A stretch of DNA of 64,000 bases, taken from positions 62,001 through 126,000 of the forward strand of contig NZ_SCKT01000004.1 of the NCBI RefSeq assembly GCF_014155765.1. The letters are read 5' to 3'. The notes below the pieces were generated by a model, which saw only the letters and a list, made by a program, of their open reading frames with translations, did no database searches and was not told the origin of the DNA. The position numbers and the translations under genes are program-made. Positions within the stretch are counted from its first letter, which is position 1, and the number at the start of each line of letters is the position of its first letter. This document shows positions 29,662-37,875 of the stretch, in pieces. This DNA comes from Pantoea dispersa. Its GTDB lineage: Bacteria > Pseudomonadota > Gammaproteobacteria > Enterobacterales > Enterobacteriaceae.

Positions 29662-30576
29662 ATGATTCATCAGGAACAGTGGCAGCAGCTGGTGGCGATG
29701 ATTGCCCGTCACGCGCAGCAGGATGGGCGTACCGCCAGCGCGATTGATTTTCTCTCTTTTGGCCGCAGCTCGCACCCCTCCAGCCTGGCGCATATTGCCA
29801 GCTGGGCGGGGTTTGCGCTGATGGCCCAGGGCCAGAAAGCACTGCGCATGGGCGATGATGTGATGCATTACGGGCCGGGCGATCTGCTGCTGGTCACCAT
29901 GGACATGCCGGTGCAGTCCTGCGTGGTGCTGGCGACGCCAGAGAAACCCTGTCTTGGCGTCGGCATCACCATCAACGAAGCGCGCCTGCTGCGCTATCTG
30001 GAACATTTTCCGCCGCAGCAGATTGGCAGCGCCGCCCCCGAACGCAGCATTACCGTCCATAAAGTCGCGCCGCCGCTGGTGGATGCGGTGATGCGGCTGG
30101 TGGCGCTGCTGGATCAGCCGCAGGATATCGCCGCGCTGGCACCGCTGATTGAGCAGGAGATTTTCTATCGCCTGCTGACCGGGCCGGAAGGGCCGCGCAT
30201 TCTGAACATGGCGCTGACCGAGCGCCCGGGCAACAAAGTGGCGCGCGCGGCGCGCTGGCTGCGCGAAAACTTTCATCAGCCGCTGAAGGTGGATCAGCTG
30301 GCCAGCAGCGTTGGCATGAGCATTTCATCGCTGCACCATCACTTTAAAGCGGTTACGGCAATGACGCCGATGCAGTATCAGAAGCAGCTGCGGCTCAATG
30401 AAGCGCGGCGGCTGATGATGATTGAGAAGCTGGATGCCGGGACGGCGGGCTATCGGGTGGGCTATCAGAGTGCGTCGCAGTTCAGCCGGGAGTACAGCCG
30501 TTTTTACGGCCAGTCACCGGCGCGCGATGTGCGCAAGATGGCGGTGGGGCCGGAAGGACTCTCCCCACCGCAGTAA
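29662..30576 (+). CDS. AraC-family transcriptional regulator
   Basis: A 304-residue regulator with an N-terminal AraC_N-type cupin ligand domain (about residues 20-180) and a C-terminal pair of helix-turn-helix motifs (about 195-290). Family features include ARAARWLRENFHQPLKVDQL, VGMSISSLHHHFKAVTAMTP and VGYQSASQFSREYSRFYG. The architecture resembles the YqhC group, which often sits divergently beside and activates an oxidoreductase gene. The same layout occurs here with the SDR gene 181 bp away. The inducer is unknown. Confidence 0.85.
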   Translation: MIHQEQWQQLVAMIARHAQQDGRTASAIDFLSFGRSSHPSSLAHIASWAGFALMAQGQKALRMGDDVMHYGPGDLLLVTMDMPVQSCVVLATPEKPCLGVGITINEARLLRYLEHFPPQQIGSAAPERSITVHKVAPPLVDAVMRLVALLDQPQDIAALAPLIEQEIFYRLLTGPEGPRILNMALTERPGNKVARAARWLRENFHQPLKVDQLASSVGMSISSLHHHFKAVTAMTPMQYQKQLRLNEARRLMMIEKLDAGTAGYRVGYQSASQFSREYSRFYGQSPARDVRKMAVGPEGLSPPQ

Positions 30577-30579
30577 GGC

Positions 30580-31590
30580 TTACAGCGTGCGTGCGGCTTC
30601 CATCGCCAGCGCGAACGAACGCAGGCGCGCCTGCGGATCGTAAATCTGGCCGTTGACCATGATCTCATCCGCCTGGGTTTCGCGCAGCAGCGCGGCAAGG
30701 CCGTGGCGCACTTTATCTTTATCGCCCACCACCGACATGCTCAGCGCCTGCTGCACGCCATACTGTTCGGACGGCGACCACAGGTTATCCATGTTCTCCA
30801 CCGGCGCCGGCAGCGGGCCGGGCTTGCCGCGACGCAGATTAATGAACTGCTGCTGCATCGAGGTGAACAGGAAGCGCGCATCACGATCGCTATCTGCCGC
30901 CACCACGTTGACACACACCATAGCGTAAGGTTTTGCCAGACGCGCAGAGGGCTGGAATTTTTCGCGATACAGGTGCAGCGCCTGCAACAGCAGGTCTGGC
31001 GCGAAGTGCGAAGCAAAGGCAAACGGCAGACCAAGCTGCGCCGCCAGCTGCGCGCTATACAGGCTGGAACCCAGCAGCCACACCGGAATTTTCAGCCCGA
31101 GGCCAGGCACCGGCTGTACCGGCGGATGTTCGCCCTCTTCGGCATCGAACCAGCGGATCAGATCGGCCACATCTTCCGGGAAGCTGTCGGCCTGGGCGCT
31201 CGAAAGATGACGGCGCAGCGCCAGCATGGTGCGCTGATCGGAGCCGGGCGCGCGGCCCAGTCCGAGATCGATACGGCCAGGGTAGAGGGATTCCAGGGTG
31301 CCAAACTGTTCGGCAATCACCAGCGGTGCGTGGTTGGGCAGCATGATCCCGCCGGAGCCGAGGCGCAGCGTTTCGGTGTTAGCGGCGAGATAGCCAATCA
31401 GCACCGATGTTGCGGCGCTGGCGATGCCGGTCATGTTGTGGTGTTCGGCCAGCCAGTAGCGATGAAAGCCAAGGGCTTCAGCCTGACGCGCCAGCGCCAG
31501 CGAATTATGGAAGGCATCGCGCGCAGACGAGCCTTGCGGAATGGGGGCCAGATCCAGCACGGACAGGCGAACAGTTTTCTTCTCAGACAT
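30580..31590 (-). CDS. yhbW: Luciferase-like flavin-dependent monooxygenase YhbW
   Basis: This is a bacterial-luciferase-fold (LLM class) flavin oxidoreductase of 336 residues, the E. coli YhbW length. The ATG at 31590 ([20 protein letters not shown]) follows GCTGGAGTACCC. Family features are [23 protein letters not shown]-type sequence (WLAEHHN), [35 protein letters not shown] and WLLGSS. The physiological substrate is not known. It ends only 3 bp from the convergent AraC-type regulator gene. Confidence 0.92.
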   Translation of the reverse strand: MSEKKTVRLSVLDLAPIPQGSSARDAFHNSLALARQAEALGFHRYWLAEHHNMTGIASAATSVLIGYLAANTETLRLGSGGIMLPNHAPLVIAEQFGTLESLYPGRIDLGLGRAPGSDQRTMLALRRHLSSAQADSFPEDVADLIRWFDAEEGEHPPVQPVPGLGLKIPVWLLGSSLYSAQLAAQLGLPFAFASHFAPDLLLQALHLYREKFQPSARLAKPYAMVCVNVVAADSDRDARFLFTSMQQQFINLRRGKPGPLPAPVENMDNLWSPSEQYGVQQALSMSVVGDKDKVRHGLAALLRETQADEIMVNGQIYDPQARLRSFALAMEAARTL

Positions 31591-31706
31591 GGGTACTCCA
31601 GCAAAGGATGGCGCAGGTGATAAGTAAACCTGCACCAGTCAGTATTACGCATCATTACCCATATTAAAACTGCTAATAACGGCAGGAATATAGCCGGAAT
31701 GTGCCT

Positions 31707-32591
31707 TTAACCGCCGCTATCCAGCGCCATTCCGGCCAGGCGGCGCCAGTAACCGTTGCTGTCGCTGCCGCGCGCCATCATCAGCGGCGCTTCACCCGCT
31801 TCGTTAGCGCGGAAGCGATCAACCTGTGCCAGCGTGCTCTCATCCTGCGGCGACAGGCGCACAATATCGATCCAGCCATGCATACCGGCGAGATCGTTGC
31901 CAAGGTTGTAACAGTAGCCGCTCATGGTCTGAATGCCGTTGAGGACAAACACCTGCTGGCCCTCCTGCGACAGCACGCGGCGTCCGGTGGGATAATCAAT
32001 ACAGCAGGTCTGGCAATCATCTTTGGCACGGTTTTCGGAACGCGCGGTAAAGCAGCGCGCCGACAGCGCCAGCGGCAGATGGCCATAGCCGAGCACTTCA
32101 ACCTCAAACCGGTCGCGCAGGCCAGCGTCATGGCACTGCTGCAACAGCTGAATCAGCCAGTCGCGTGACATCTCCACCGGCATGCACCAGCGCGTCATGC
32201 CCTCCTGTAGCAGCAGCTGGAGCGTCTGCGCGTTATACACATTCAGGGTGGGACCGGCGACAAACGGCAGTTTGCGCTCTGCCGCCATGTTCACGGTGCC
32301 GATATCGTTGGCTTCCAGTAAGAACTCACCGTTTTCAACATAGCGGCGCAGCTCTTTGACTTCCGAAGGCGACTGCAGCAGCGCCAGCGTGCTCAGCACC
32401 ACCTGTTTGCCGCTGGCCGCCAGCGTGCGGCCCATCTCCATCCACTGACTGAACGCAGTGGCGCGGCGTTTGCTGCACACCGCTTCGCCGAGGTAGACAA
32501 TCTCTGCGCTGCTCTCTGCGGCGCGCTGGTAGAACTGTTCCAGCGTATCGGTAGGCCAGTACCACAGCACCGGGCCGATGGCATATTTCAT
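31707..32591 (-). CDS. ubiV: Oxygen-independent ubiquinone hydroxylation protein UbiV (U32 family)
   Basis: UbiV forms a complex with UbiU that hydroxylates ubiquinone precursors without O2. The 294-residue U32-peptidase-like protein retains the iron-sulfur cysteines C39 (GEAVCSKR), C180 (SARC), C193 and C197 (DDCQTCC), at the positions reported for E. coli UbiV. AATAAGGAGACCGT precedes the ATG. It is the second gene of ubiU-ubiV with a 9-bp gap, so the two are co-transcribed. Anaerobic regulation is expected from the pathway, but I see no convincing FNR site. Confidence 0.95.
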   Translation of the reverse strand: MKYAIGPVLWYWPTDTLEQFYQRAAESSAEIVYLGEAVCSKRRATAFSQWMEMGRTLAASGKQVVLSTLALLQSPSEVKELRRYVENGEFLLEANDIGTVNMAAERKLPFVAGPTLNVYNAQTLQLLLQEGMTRWCMPVEMSRDWLIQLLQQCHDAGLRDRFEVEVLGYGHLPLALSARCFTARSENRAKDDCQTCCIDYPTGRRVLSQEGQQVFVLNGIQTMSGYCYNLGNDLAGMHGWIDIVRLSPQDESTLAQVDRFRANEAGEAPLMMARGSDSNGYWRRLAGMALDSGG

Positions 32592-32600
32592 ACGGTCTCC

Positions 32601-33596
32601 TTATTGCCAGTCGCGGTGATAGGCACCGAGCGTGGTCTGGCTGCCTTCGGAAAGCTCACCGAGCGCGCGCATCCACGGATCCTGCACTGTGAACTGTTGC
32701 GGATCGGCCATACAGCGATCGATCGCCTGACGCCACACTTTAGCCACCTGTGCCACATAGGCCGGGCTGCGCTGACGTCCTTCAATTTTCACCGACGCGA
32801 TATTGGCGCGCAGCAGCTCTGGCAGCAGCGCCAGGGTATTGAGGCTGGTGGGCTCTTCCAGCACGTGATAGCGCTGGTTATCCACCTCGTAGCGCCCTTT
32901 ACACAGCGTCGGATAGCCCGCGCTCTCATCGGCGGCGTAACGGTCAATCAGCACTTCGTTCAGGCGCGACTCCATGCCCTGTGCCGTCTGCTGCCAGCGC
33001 ACAAATTTGGCCGGTGAACAGGCGCCCGCGCTGTTCGGCGACTCGCCGGTCAGCCACGACGAGAGATAGCAGCGGCCTTCGGCCATGATGCACAGGCTGC
33101 CAAAGGCGAACACCTCAAGCGGCACCGGCGTTTCACGCGCCAGCTGCTTTACCTGGTGCATCGACAGCACGCGCGGCAGCACCACGCGACTCAGCGCAAA
33201 GTGGCGGTGATAAAACTGAATGGCCTGCAGATTGGTGGCGGACGCCTGCACTGACAGGTGACGTTCAACCTGTGGATAGCGGCTGGCGGCATACTCCAGC
33301 GTGGCGATATCGGCCAGAATCAGCGCATCGGCACCGTTCTGTGCGGCGACGTCGATGGCGCTTTGCCAGCGGTTAAGGCCGTCAGGATGGGCGAAGGTGT
33401 TGATCGCCACGTGCAGTTTACGCCGGTGCTGATGCAGGAAGCGCGCGGCTTCTGCCAGTTTCTTATCGGTAAAATTGAGGCCAGCAAAGTGGCGGGCGTT
33501 GGTGTCATCTTTCAGGCCGACGTACACCGCGTCAGCGCCGTGCTCCACCGCCGATTTCAGCGCAGGTAAATTCCCCGCCGGACACAGCAGTTCCAT
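32601..33596 (-). CDS. ubiU: Oxygen-independent ubiquinone hydroxylation protein UbiU (U32 family)
   Basis: UbiU is the partner of UbiV, and each binds a 4Fe-4S cluster. The 331-residue protein starts MELLCPAGNLPALKSAVEHG. Its cluster cysteines C169 and C176 (GSLCIMAEGRC), C193 (GAC) and C232 (LCKG) coincide with the E. coli UbiU ligands. U32 signature residues lie in FGSLCIMAEGRCYLSS. It is divergent from ubiT, completing the three-gene anaerobic ubiquinone set (ubiT, ubiU, ubiV). Confidence 0.95.
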   Translation of the reverse strand: MELLCPAGNLPALKSAVEHGADAVYVGLKDDTNARHFAGLNFTDKKLAEAARFLHQHRRKLHVAINTFAHPDGLNRWQSAIDVAAQNGADALILADIATLEYAASRYPQVERHLSVQASATNLQAIQFYHRHFALSRVVLPRVLSMHQVKQLARETPVPLEVFAFGSLCIMAEGRCYLSSWLTGESPNSAGACSPAKFVRWQQTAQGMESRLNEVLIDRYAADESAGYPTLCKGRYEVDNQRYHVLEEPTSLNTLALLPELLRANIASVKIEGRQRSPAYVAQVAKVWRQAIDRCMADPQQFTVQDPWMRALGELSEGSQTTLGAYHRDWQ

Positions 33597-33801
33597 ACAA
33601 TTTCCTCCCCCGGATTCTGAACGCCGTTGAGTGTAAGGAAGCGCAGGTGCTGCAATGTTGATTTAAGGCAGTGAAAGCGGGATTGCCAGGGCGGAATGGA
33701 GAATTTTCGCACAGACGCGGGGCGATTTCCTTGATCCCGGTTGAGGCGAAAGCCGACGGATGTGGCAATATAGATAAAATTTTCTCAAGGGAGTGCAGCG
33801 C

Positions 33802-34326
33802 ATGTTCGCACGCTTACGCGGCCTGTTAATTGAAAAAGGGCCGGAATTCCTCGCTTTACCGGTGTCGCTAACACCATTCGCCGTGAAAAAAACGGTTTTG
33901 CAACAACTCCTAAACTGGCAATTTCGTCATGCTTTGGCTGAAGGTGAGTTAGACTTTCTGCAAGGGCGCTATCTCGGCATTGAGATCGCGGACGTCAATC
34001 TGCGCTGGATCACCACGCTGCAGGACGGGCGCCTGACCGTTTCGCGCGATGCCGTAGCAGATGTCTGGTTTCGTGGCGAAGCCAACGATCTGCTGCTGGT
34101 AGCAGCACGCAAAGCCGACCCCGATATGTTGTTCTTTCAGCGCCGTCTGGTGATTGAGGGCGACACGGAGCTGGGACTGGAGGTGAAGAATCTGATGGAT
34201 GCCATAGAACTGGACGCCATGCCCACGCCATTGCGCACGGGGTTGCTGCAGCTGGCTGCTTTTGTTGAGGCAGGAATGACACAGGACGCGAAGGCCGCTG
34301 AGGCGCGCGCGGGGATCTCATGTTGA
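33802..34326 (+). CDS. ubiT: SCP2-domain ubiquinone accessory factor UbiT
   Basis: UbiT is an SCP2 lipid-binding protein needed for oxygen-independent ubiquinone synthesis, the anaerobic counterpart of UbiJ. The ATG at 33802 (MFARLRGLLIEKGPEFLALP) gives 174 residues, as in E. coli YhbT, and has AAGGGAG at good spacing; the GTG at 33793 does not. Motifs include FFQRRLVIEGDTELGLEVKN and LMDAIELD. The end overlaps the yhbS start by 7 nt. Confidence 0.94.
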   Translation: MFARLRGLLIEKGPEFLALPVSLTPFAVKKTVLQQLLNWQFRHALAEGELDFLQGRYLGIEIADVNLRWITTLQDGRLTVSRDAVADVWFRGEANDLLLVAARKADPDMLFFQRRLVIEGDTELGLEVKNLMDAIELDAMPTPLRTGLLQLAAFVEAGMTQDAKAAEARAGISC

Positions 34327-34809
34327 TTCGTACTGAAATTGGTGTGGACGCGGCAGGCATCGACAGCCTGTTAAAGCGCAGTTTTGCCACCGCAGCCGAA
34401 GCGGAACTGGTACAGCAGCTGCGTGAAGACGGTTTACTCACGCTGGGTGTGGTGGCCACCGATGACGAAGGCCAGGTGCTGGGTTATGCCGCCTTCAGTC
34501 CGGTGACGTTGCAGGGCGAGGATCGTAACTGGGTGGCGCTGGCGCCGCTGGCGGTTGATGCCTCGGTGCGCAGTCAGGGCATTGCTAAACAGCTGGTGTA
34601 TGAAGGGCTCGATTCGCTCAATGAGTTCAGCTACAGCGCCGTGGTGGTGCTGGGCGATCCGCAGTTCTACAATCCGCTCGGCTTTGAACCGGCGGCGCGT
34701 CACGGCCTGCACTGCCGCTGGCCCGGCAGCGAAGCGGCGTTTCAGGTGTATAAACTGGCGGACGATGCATTCGATGGGGCAGAAGGGCTGATCGCCTTCT
34801 CGGCACCTT

Positions 34810-34826
<17 letters not shown>
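34320..34826 (+). CDS. yhbS: GNAT-family N-acetyltransferase YhbS
   Basis: A 168-residue GNAT-fold acyltransferase. Acetyl-CoA-binding features are the LGPLAV-type strand (here [20 protein letters not shown], with R/Q-x-x-G-x-A) and [18 protein letters not shown]. It overlaps ubiT by 7 nt, so it is co-translated with it. Its 3' end overlaps convergent yhbQ by 17 nt. The substrate is not evident from the sequence. Confidence 0.9.
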
Positions 34827-35588
<762 letters not shown>

Positions 35589-35622
35589 CCCGGCACGCGC
35601 GCAGGCGCACCGGGCGACCGCC

Positions 35623-36144
35623 TTACGCTGCGTTCAGAATGCGCAGGGATTCGCGGTTAAACGCGGGCAGGTCTTCAGGCGTGCGGCTGGTAACCAGCTT
35701 GTCATCATCAACCACCACCTCTTTATCGTAAAAGTCCGCGCCGGCATTACGCAGATCGATGGCGATAGCTTTCACGCAGGTCATTTTGCGACCGCGCACG
35801 CCGTTCGCGCTGATCAGCAGCTGCGGACCGTGACAGATGGCGAAAATCGGTTTGCCGCTGGCGACAAACTCTTTGGTAAAGGTGACAAAGCGATCGTCAC
35901 CGCGCAGCGCGTCAGGCGAATGACCACCGGGCAGCAGCAGCGCGTCGAACTCGGCCGGGCTGACATGGTCAATATCCTTGTCGATTTTGACTTCGGCTTT
36001 GCCCTGTTTTCCCTTCACGGTTTTGCCCGCCTGCATCTCAATAGTGACCACTTCATGGCCCGCTTTGGTGAAGGCCTCGGCCGGTGAGGTAAACTCTGAG
36101 TCTTCAAATTCATCGGTAATCAGAACCGCTATTTTCTTGCTCAT
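35623..36144 (-). CDS. yhbO: DJ-1/PfpI family protein deglycase-like YhbO
   Basis: A 173-residue PfpI/DJ-1 superfamily protein. E. coli YhbO is stress-induced and reported to repair glyoxal/methylglyoxal-glycated macromolecules. The catalytic cysteine is in FAICHGPQLL (about C104), with the partner glutamate in TDEFEDSEF and LLLPGGHSPD nearby. It starts MSKKIAVLITDEFEDSEF, nearly identical to E. coli. GGAGGAGAAAG precedes the ATG. Confidence 0.95.
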   Translation of the reverse strand: MSKKIAVLITDEFEDSEFTSPAEAFTKAGHEVVTIEMQAGKTVKGKQGKAEVKIDKDIDHVSPAEFDALLLPGGHSPDALRGDDRFVTFTKEFVASGKPIFAICHGPQLLISANGVRGRKMTCVKAIAIDLRNAGADFYDKEVVVDDDKLVTSRTPEDLPAFNRESLRILNAA

Positions 36145-36381
36145 CTTTCTCCTCCTTGCTGGTCACGCACCTGCTGTGCGTGACACGTTTCAACAGACAA
36201 GTCTGGACCCTGAGCGCGGAAACGCAAGCCAGCCGGCGCAGGCGGGATTGGTTAAATTCCGGAGACAGATCAAGTTTAAGCGTGACGACGCTGGCACACA
36301 GTCATAACCTGAATAACACTGTGGGATCTGCGTCGCGCCCTCCGCGCGGCATACGTTATTCAGTTGAATACGGAACCGGTT

Positions 36382-37416
36382 ATGACCCAATTCGCCTCAC
36401 CTGCACCAGCGGCCCGCTTCGCCTGGTGGAAACCGCTGCTGTTCCTCGCCGTGGTGCTTATCGGCCTGTGGTACGTAAAATGGCAGCCTTACTATGGCAA
36501 AGCCTTCACGGCCGCAGAAACCCATTCCATCGGCCGCTCTATTCTTGCCAATGCCGCAGATTCGCCGTGGCGCGCCGCGCTGGATTACGCCATGGTCTAT
36601 TTTCTCGTGGTGTGGAAAGCCGCGGTGCTCGGTGTGGTGCTGGGCTCGCTGGTGCAGGTGCTGATTCCGCGCCGCTGGCTGCTGCGCCTGATGGGCAGCA
36701 ACCGGCTGGGGGCCACGCTGGTCGGCACCGGTTTTGGCCTGCCGGGCATGATGTGCAGCTGCTGTGCCGCGCCGGTGACCGTCGGCCTGCGCCAGGCGCA
36801 GGTTTCAAGCGGCGCGGCGATGGCGTTCTGGCTGGCGAATCCGCTGCTCAATCCGGCAACGCTGGTGTTTATGGGCTTTGTGCTCGGCTGGCAGTTTGCC
36901 GCCATTCGGCTGGTGGCGGGTGGGGTGATGGTGCTGGGGATTGCCATGCTGGTGCAGCGCAGCGTGCCGGAAACCGCCGTTGCCGCGCCGCTGTTGCCGC
37001 AAGAAAGCCATGAACGGTTTGTGACGCGCTGGCTGCGCGTGATGTGGCGGCTGTTCTGTAACACCATTCCGCTCTACATCGTGGCGGTGCTGCTGCTCGG
37101 CGCCGCGCGCATCTGGCTGTTTCCGCACGCGGACGGCGCGGTAGGGAATACGCTGTTCTGGGTGATGCTGATGGCCATCGCCGGCTGCCTGTTTGTGATC
37201 CCGACCGCCGCCGAGATCCCCATCGTGCAAACCATGATGCTGGCGGGCATGGGCGTCGCACCGGCGCTGGCGCTGCTGGTGACGCTGCCCGCGGTCAGCG
37301 TGCCGTCGCTACTGATGCTGCATCGCGCGTTCCCACCGCGCGCGCTGTGGATCGCCTTCTGCGGCGTGGCCGTCAGCGGCATGCTGCTCGGCATCCTCGC
37401 ACTGTGGCTGGCGTAG
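36382..37416 (+). CDS. yraQ: YraQ-type multi-pass membrane permease
   Basis: An inner-membrane permease of the DUF318/YraQ family with 8 to 10 predicted hydrophobic helices over 344 residues. The signature is GLPGMMCSCCAAPVTVGLR with ANPLLNPATLVFMGF, repeated in spirit by PTAAEIPIVQTMML in the second half. The transported substrate is unknown. The ATG at 36382 (MTQFASPAP) is preferred to the TTG at 36364. The last 108 bp overlap the antisense tail of nrdG. In E. coli yraQ lies beside yhbO, as it does here. Confidence 0.88.
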   Translation: MTQFASPAPAARFAWWKPLLFLAVVLIGLWYVKWQPYYGKAFTAAETHSIGRSILANAADSPWRAALDYAMVYFLVVWKAAVLGVVLGSLVQVLIPRRWLLRLMGSNRLGATLVGTGFGLPGMMCSCCAAPVTVGLRQAQVSSGAAMAFWLANPLLNPATLVFMGFVLGWQFAAIRLVAGGVMVLGIAMLVQRSVPETAVAAPLLPQESHERFVTRWLRVMWRLFCNTIPLYIVAVLLLGAARIWLFPHADGAVGNTLFWVMLMAIAGCLFVIPTAAEIPIVQTMMLAGMGVAPALALLVTLPAVSVPSLLMLHRAFPPRALWIAFCGVAVSGMLLGILALWLA

Positions 37417-37875
37417 ATACCAGATAGTCTGATTGCGGCTGCCGCGCCACAGCAGCCGCGCATCTTTCTCCGCTTCGATGAAACGTCCATCAATCAGCAC
37501 GTCGATTTCCGCAATCACTTCACGCTGCGCCGCCGTCAGTTCCGCCAGGGTGTAGCCGGTCCACAGCCAGATATCTTTATCCGGACAGTCGCGCCGCACG
37601 CGTTTCACCAGCCGGCGAATATGCGGCACATTGTGCGGATGCAGCGGATCGCCGCCGCTCAGCGACAGCCCCTGACGTGGAATGCGTTGATCCTGCAGAT
37701 CGGCGATCAGCTGCTCCTCCAAGGCCAGCGTAAACGGCACGCCGGAGTCAGGCCGCCAGGTGCTCTGGTTGTAGCAGCCGCGACACTGATGTTCGCAGCC
37801 CGCGACAAACAGCGTGCAGCGCGTGCCGGGACCATTCACGATATCCACATCGTAGTAGCGATGAATGTGCATCAT
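37309..37875 (-). CDS. nrdG: Anaerobic ribonucleotide reductase-activating protein NrdG with C-terminal extension
   Basis: NrdG is a radical-SAM enzyme that installs the glycyl radical on NrdD. The cluster motif CEHQCRGC (C-x3-C-x2-C), VNGPGTRCTLFVAGC and LSGGDPLHPHNVP are clear. E. coli NrdG ends at about residue 154 (..VVHHLR). Here the matching point is IWYLR, with no stop, and the frame runs on for about 35 hydrophilic residues antisense to the 3' end of yraQ. The extension looks like lost-stop read-through rather than a domain. The start overlaps the nrdD stop by 4 nt (ATGA), so the pair is coupled. Confidence 0.92.
   Translation of the reverse strand: MMHIHRYYDVDIVNGPGTRCTLFVAGCEHQCRGCYNQSTWRPDSGVPFTLALEEQLIADLQDQRIPRQGLSLSGGDPLHPHNVPHIRRLVKRVRRDCPDKDIWLWTGYTLAELTAAQREVIAEIDVLIDGRFIEAEKDARLLWRGSRNQTIWYLRQPQCEDAEQHAADGHAAEGDPQRARWERAMQHQ

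Noticed and set aside
33657-33745. TTGAT motifs between ubiU and ubiT as FNR sites
   Set aside because: TTGATTTAAGGCAG and TTGATCCCGGTTGA have only one good half-site each, so the match is too weak to annotate despite the expected anaerobic regulation.
36156-37013. Alternative 285-codon frame overlapping yraQ
   Set aside because: It runs in another frame of the same strand, is Arg/Gly-rich, lacks membrane helices, and conflicts with the clear permease reading.
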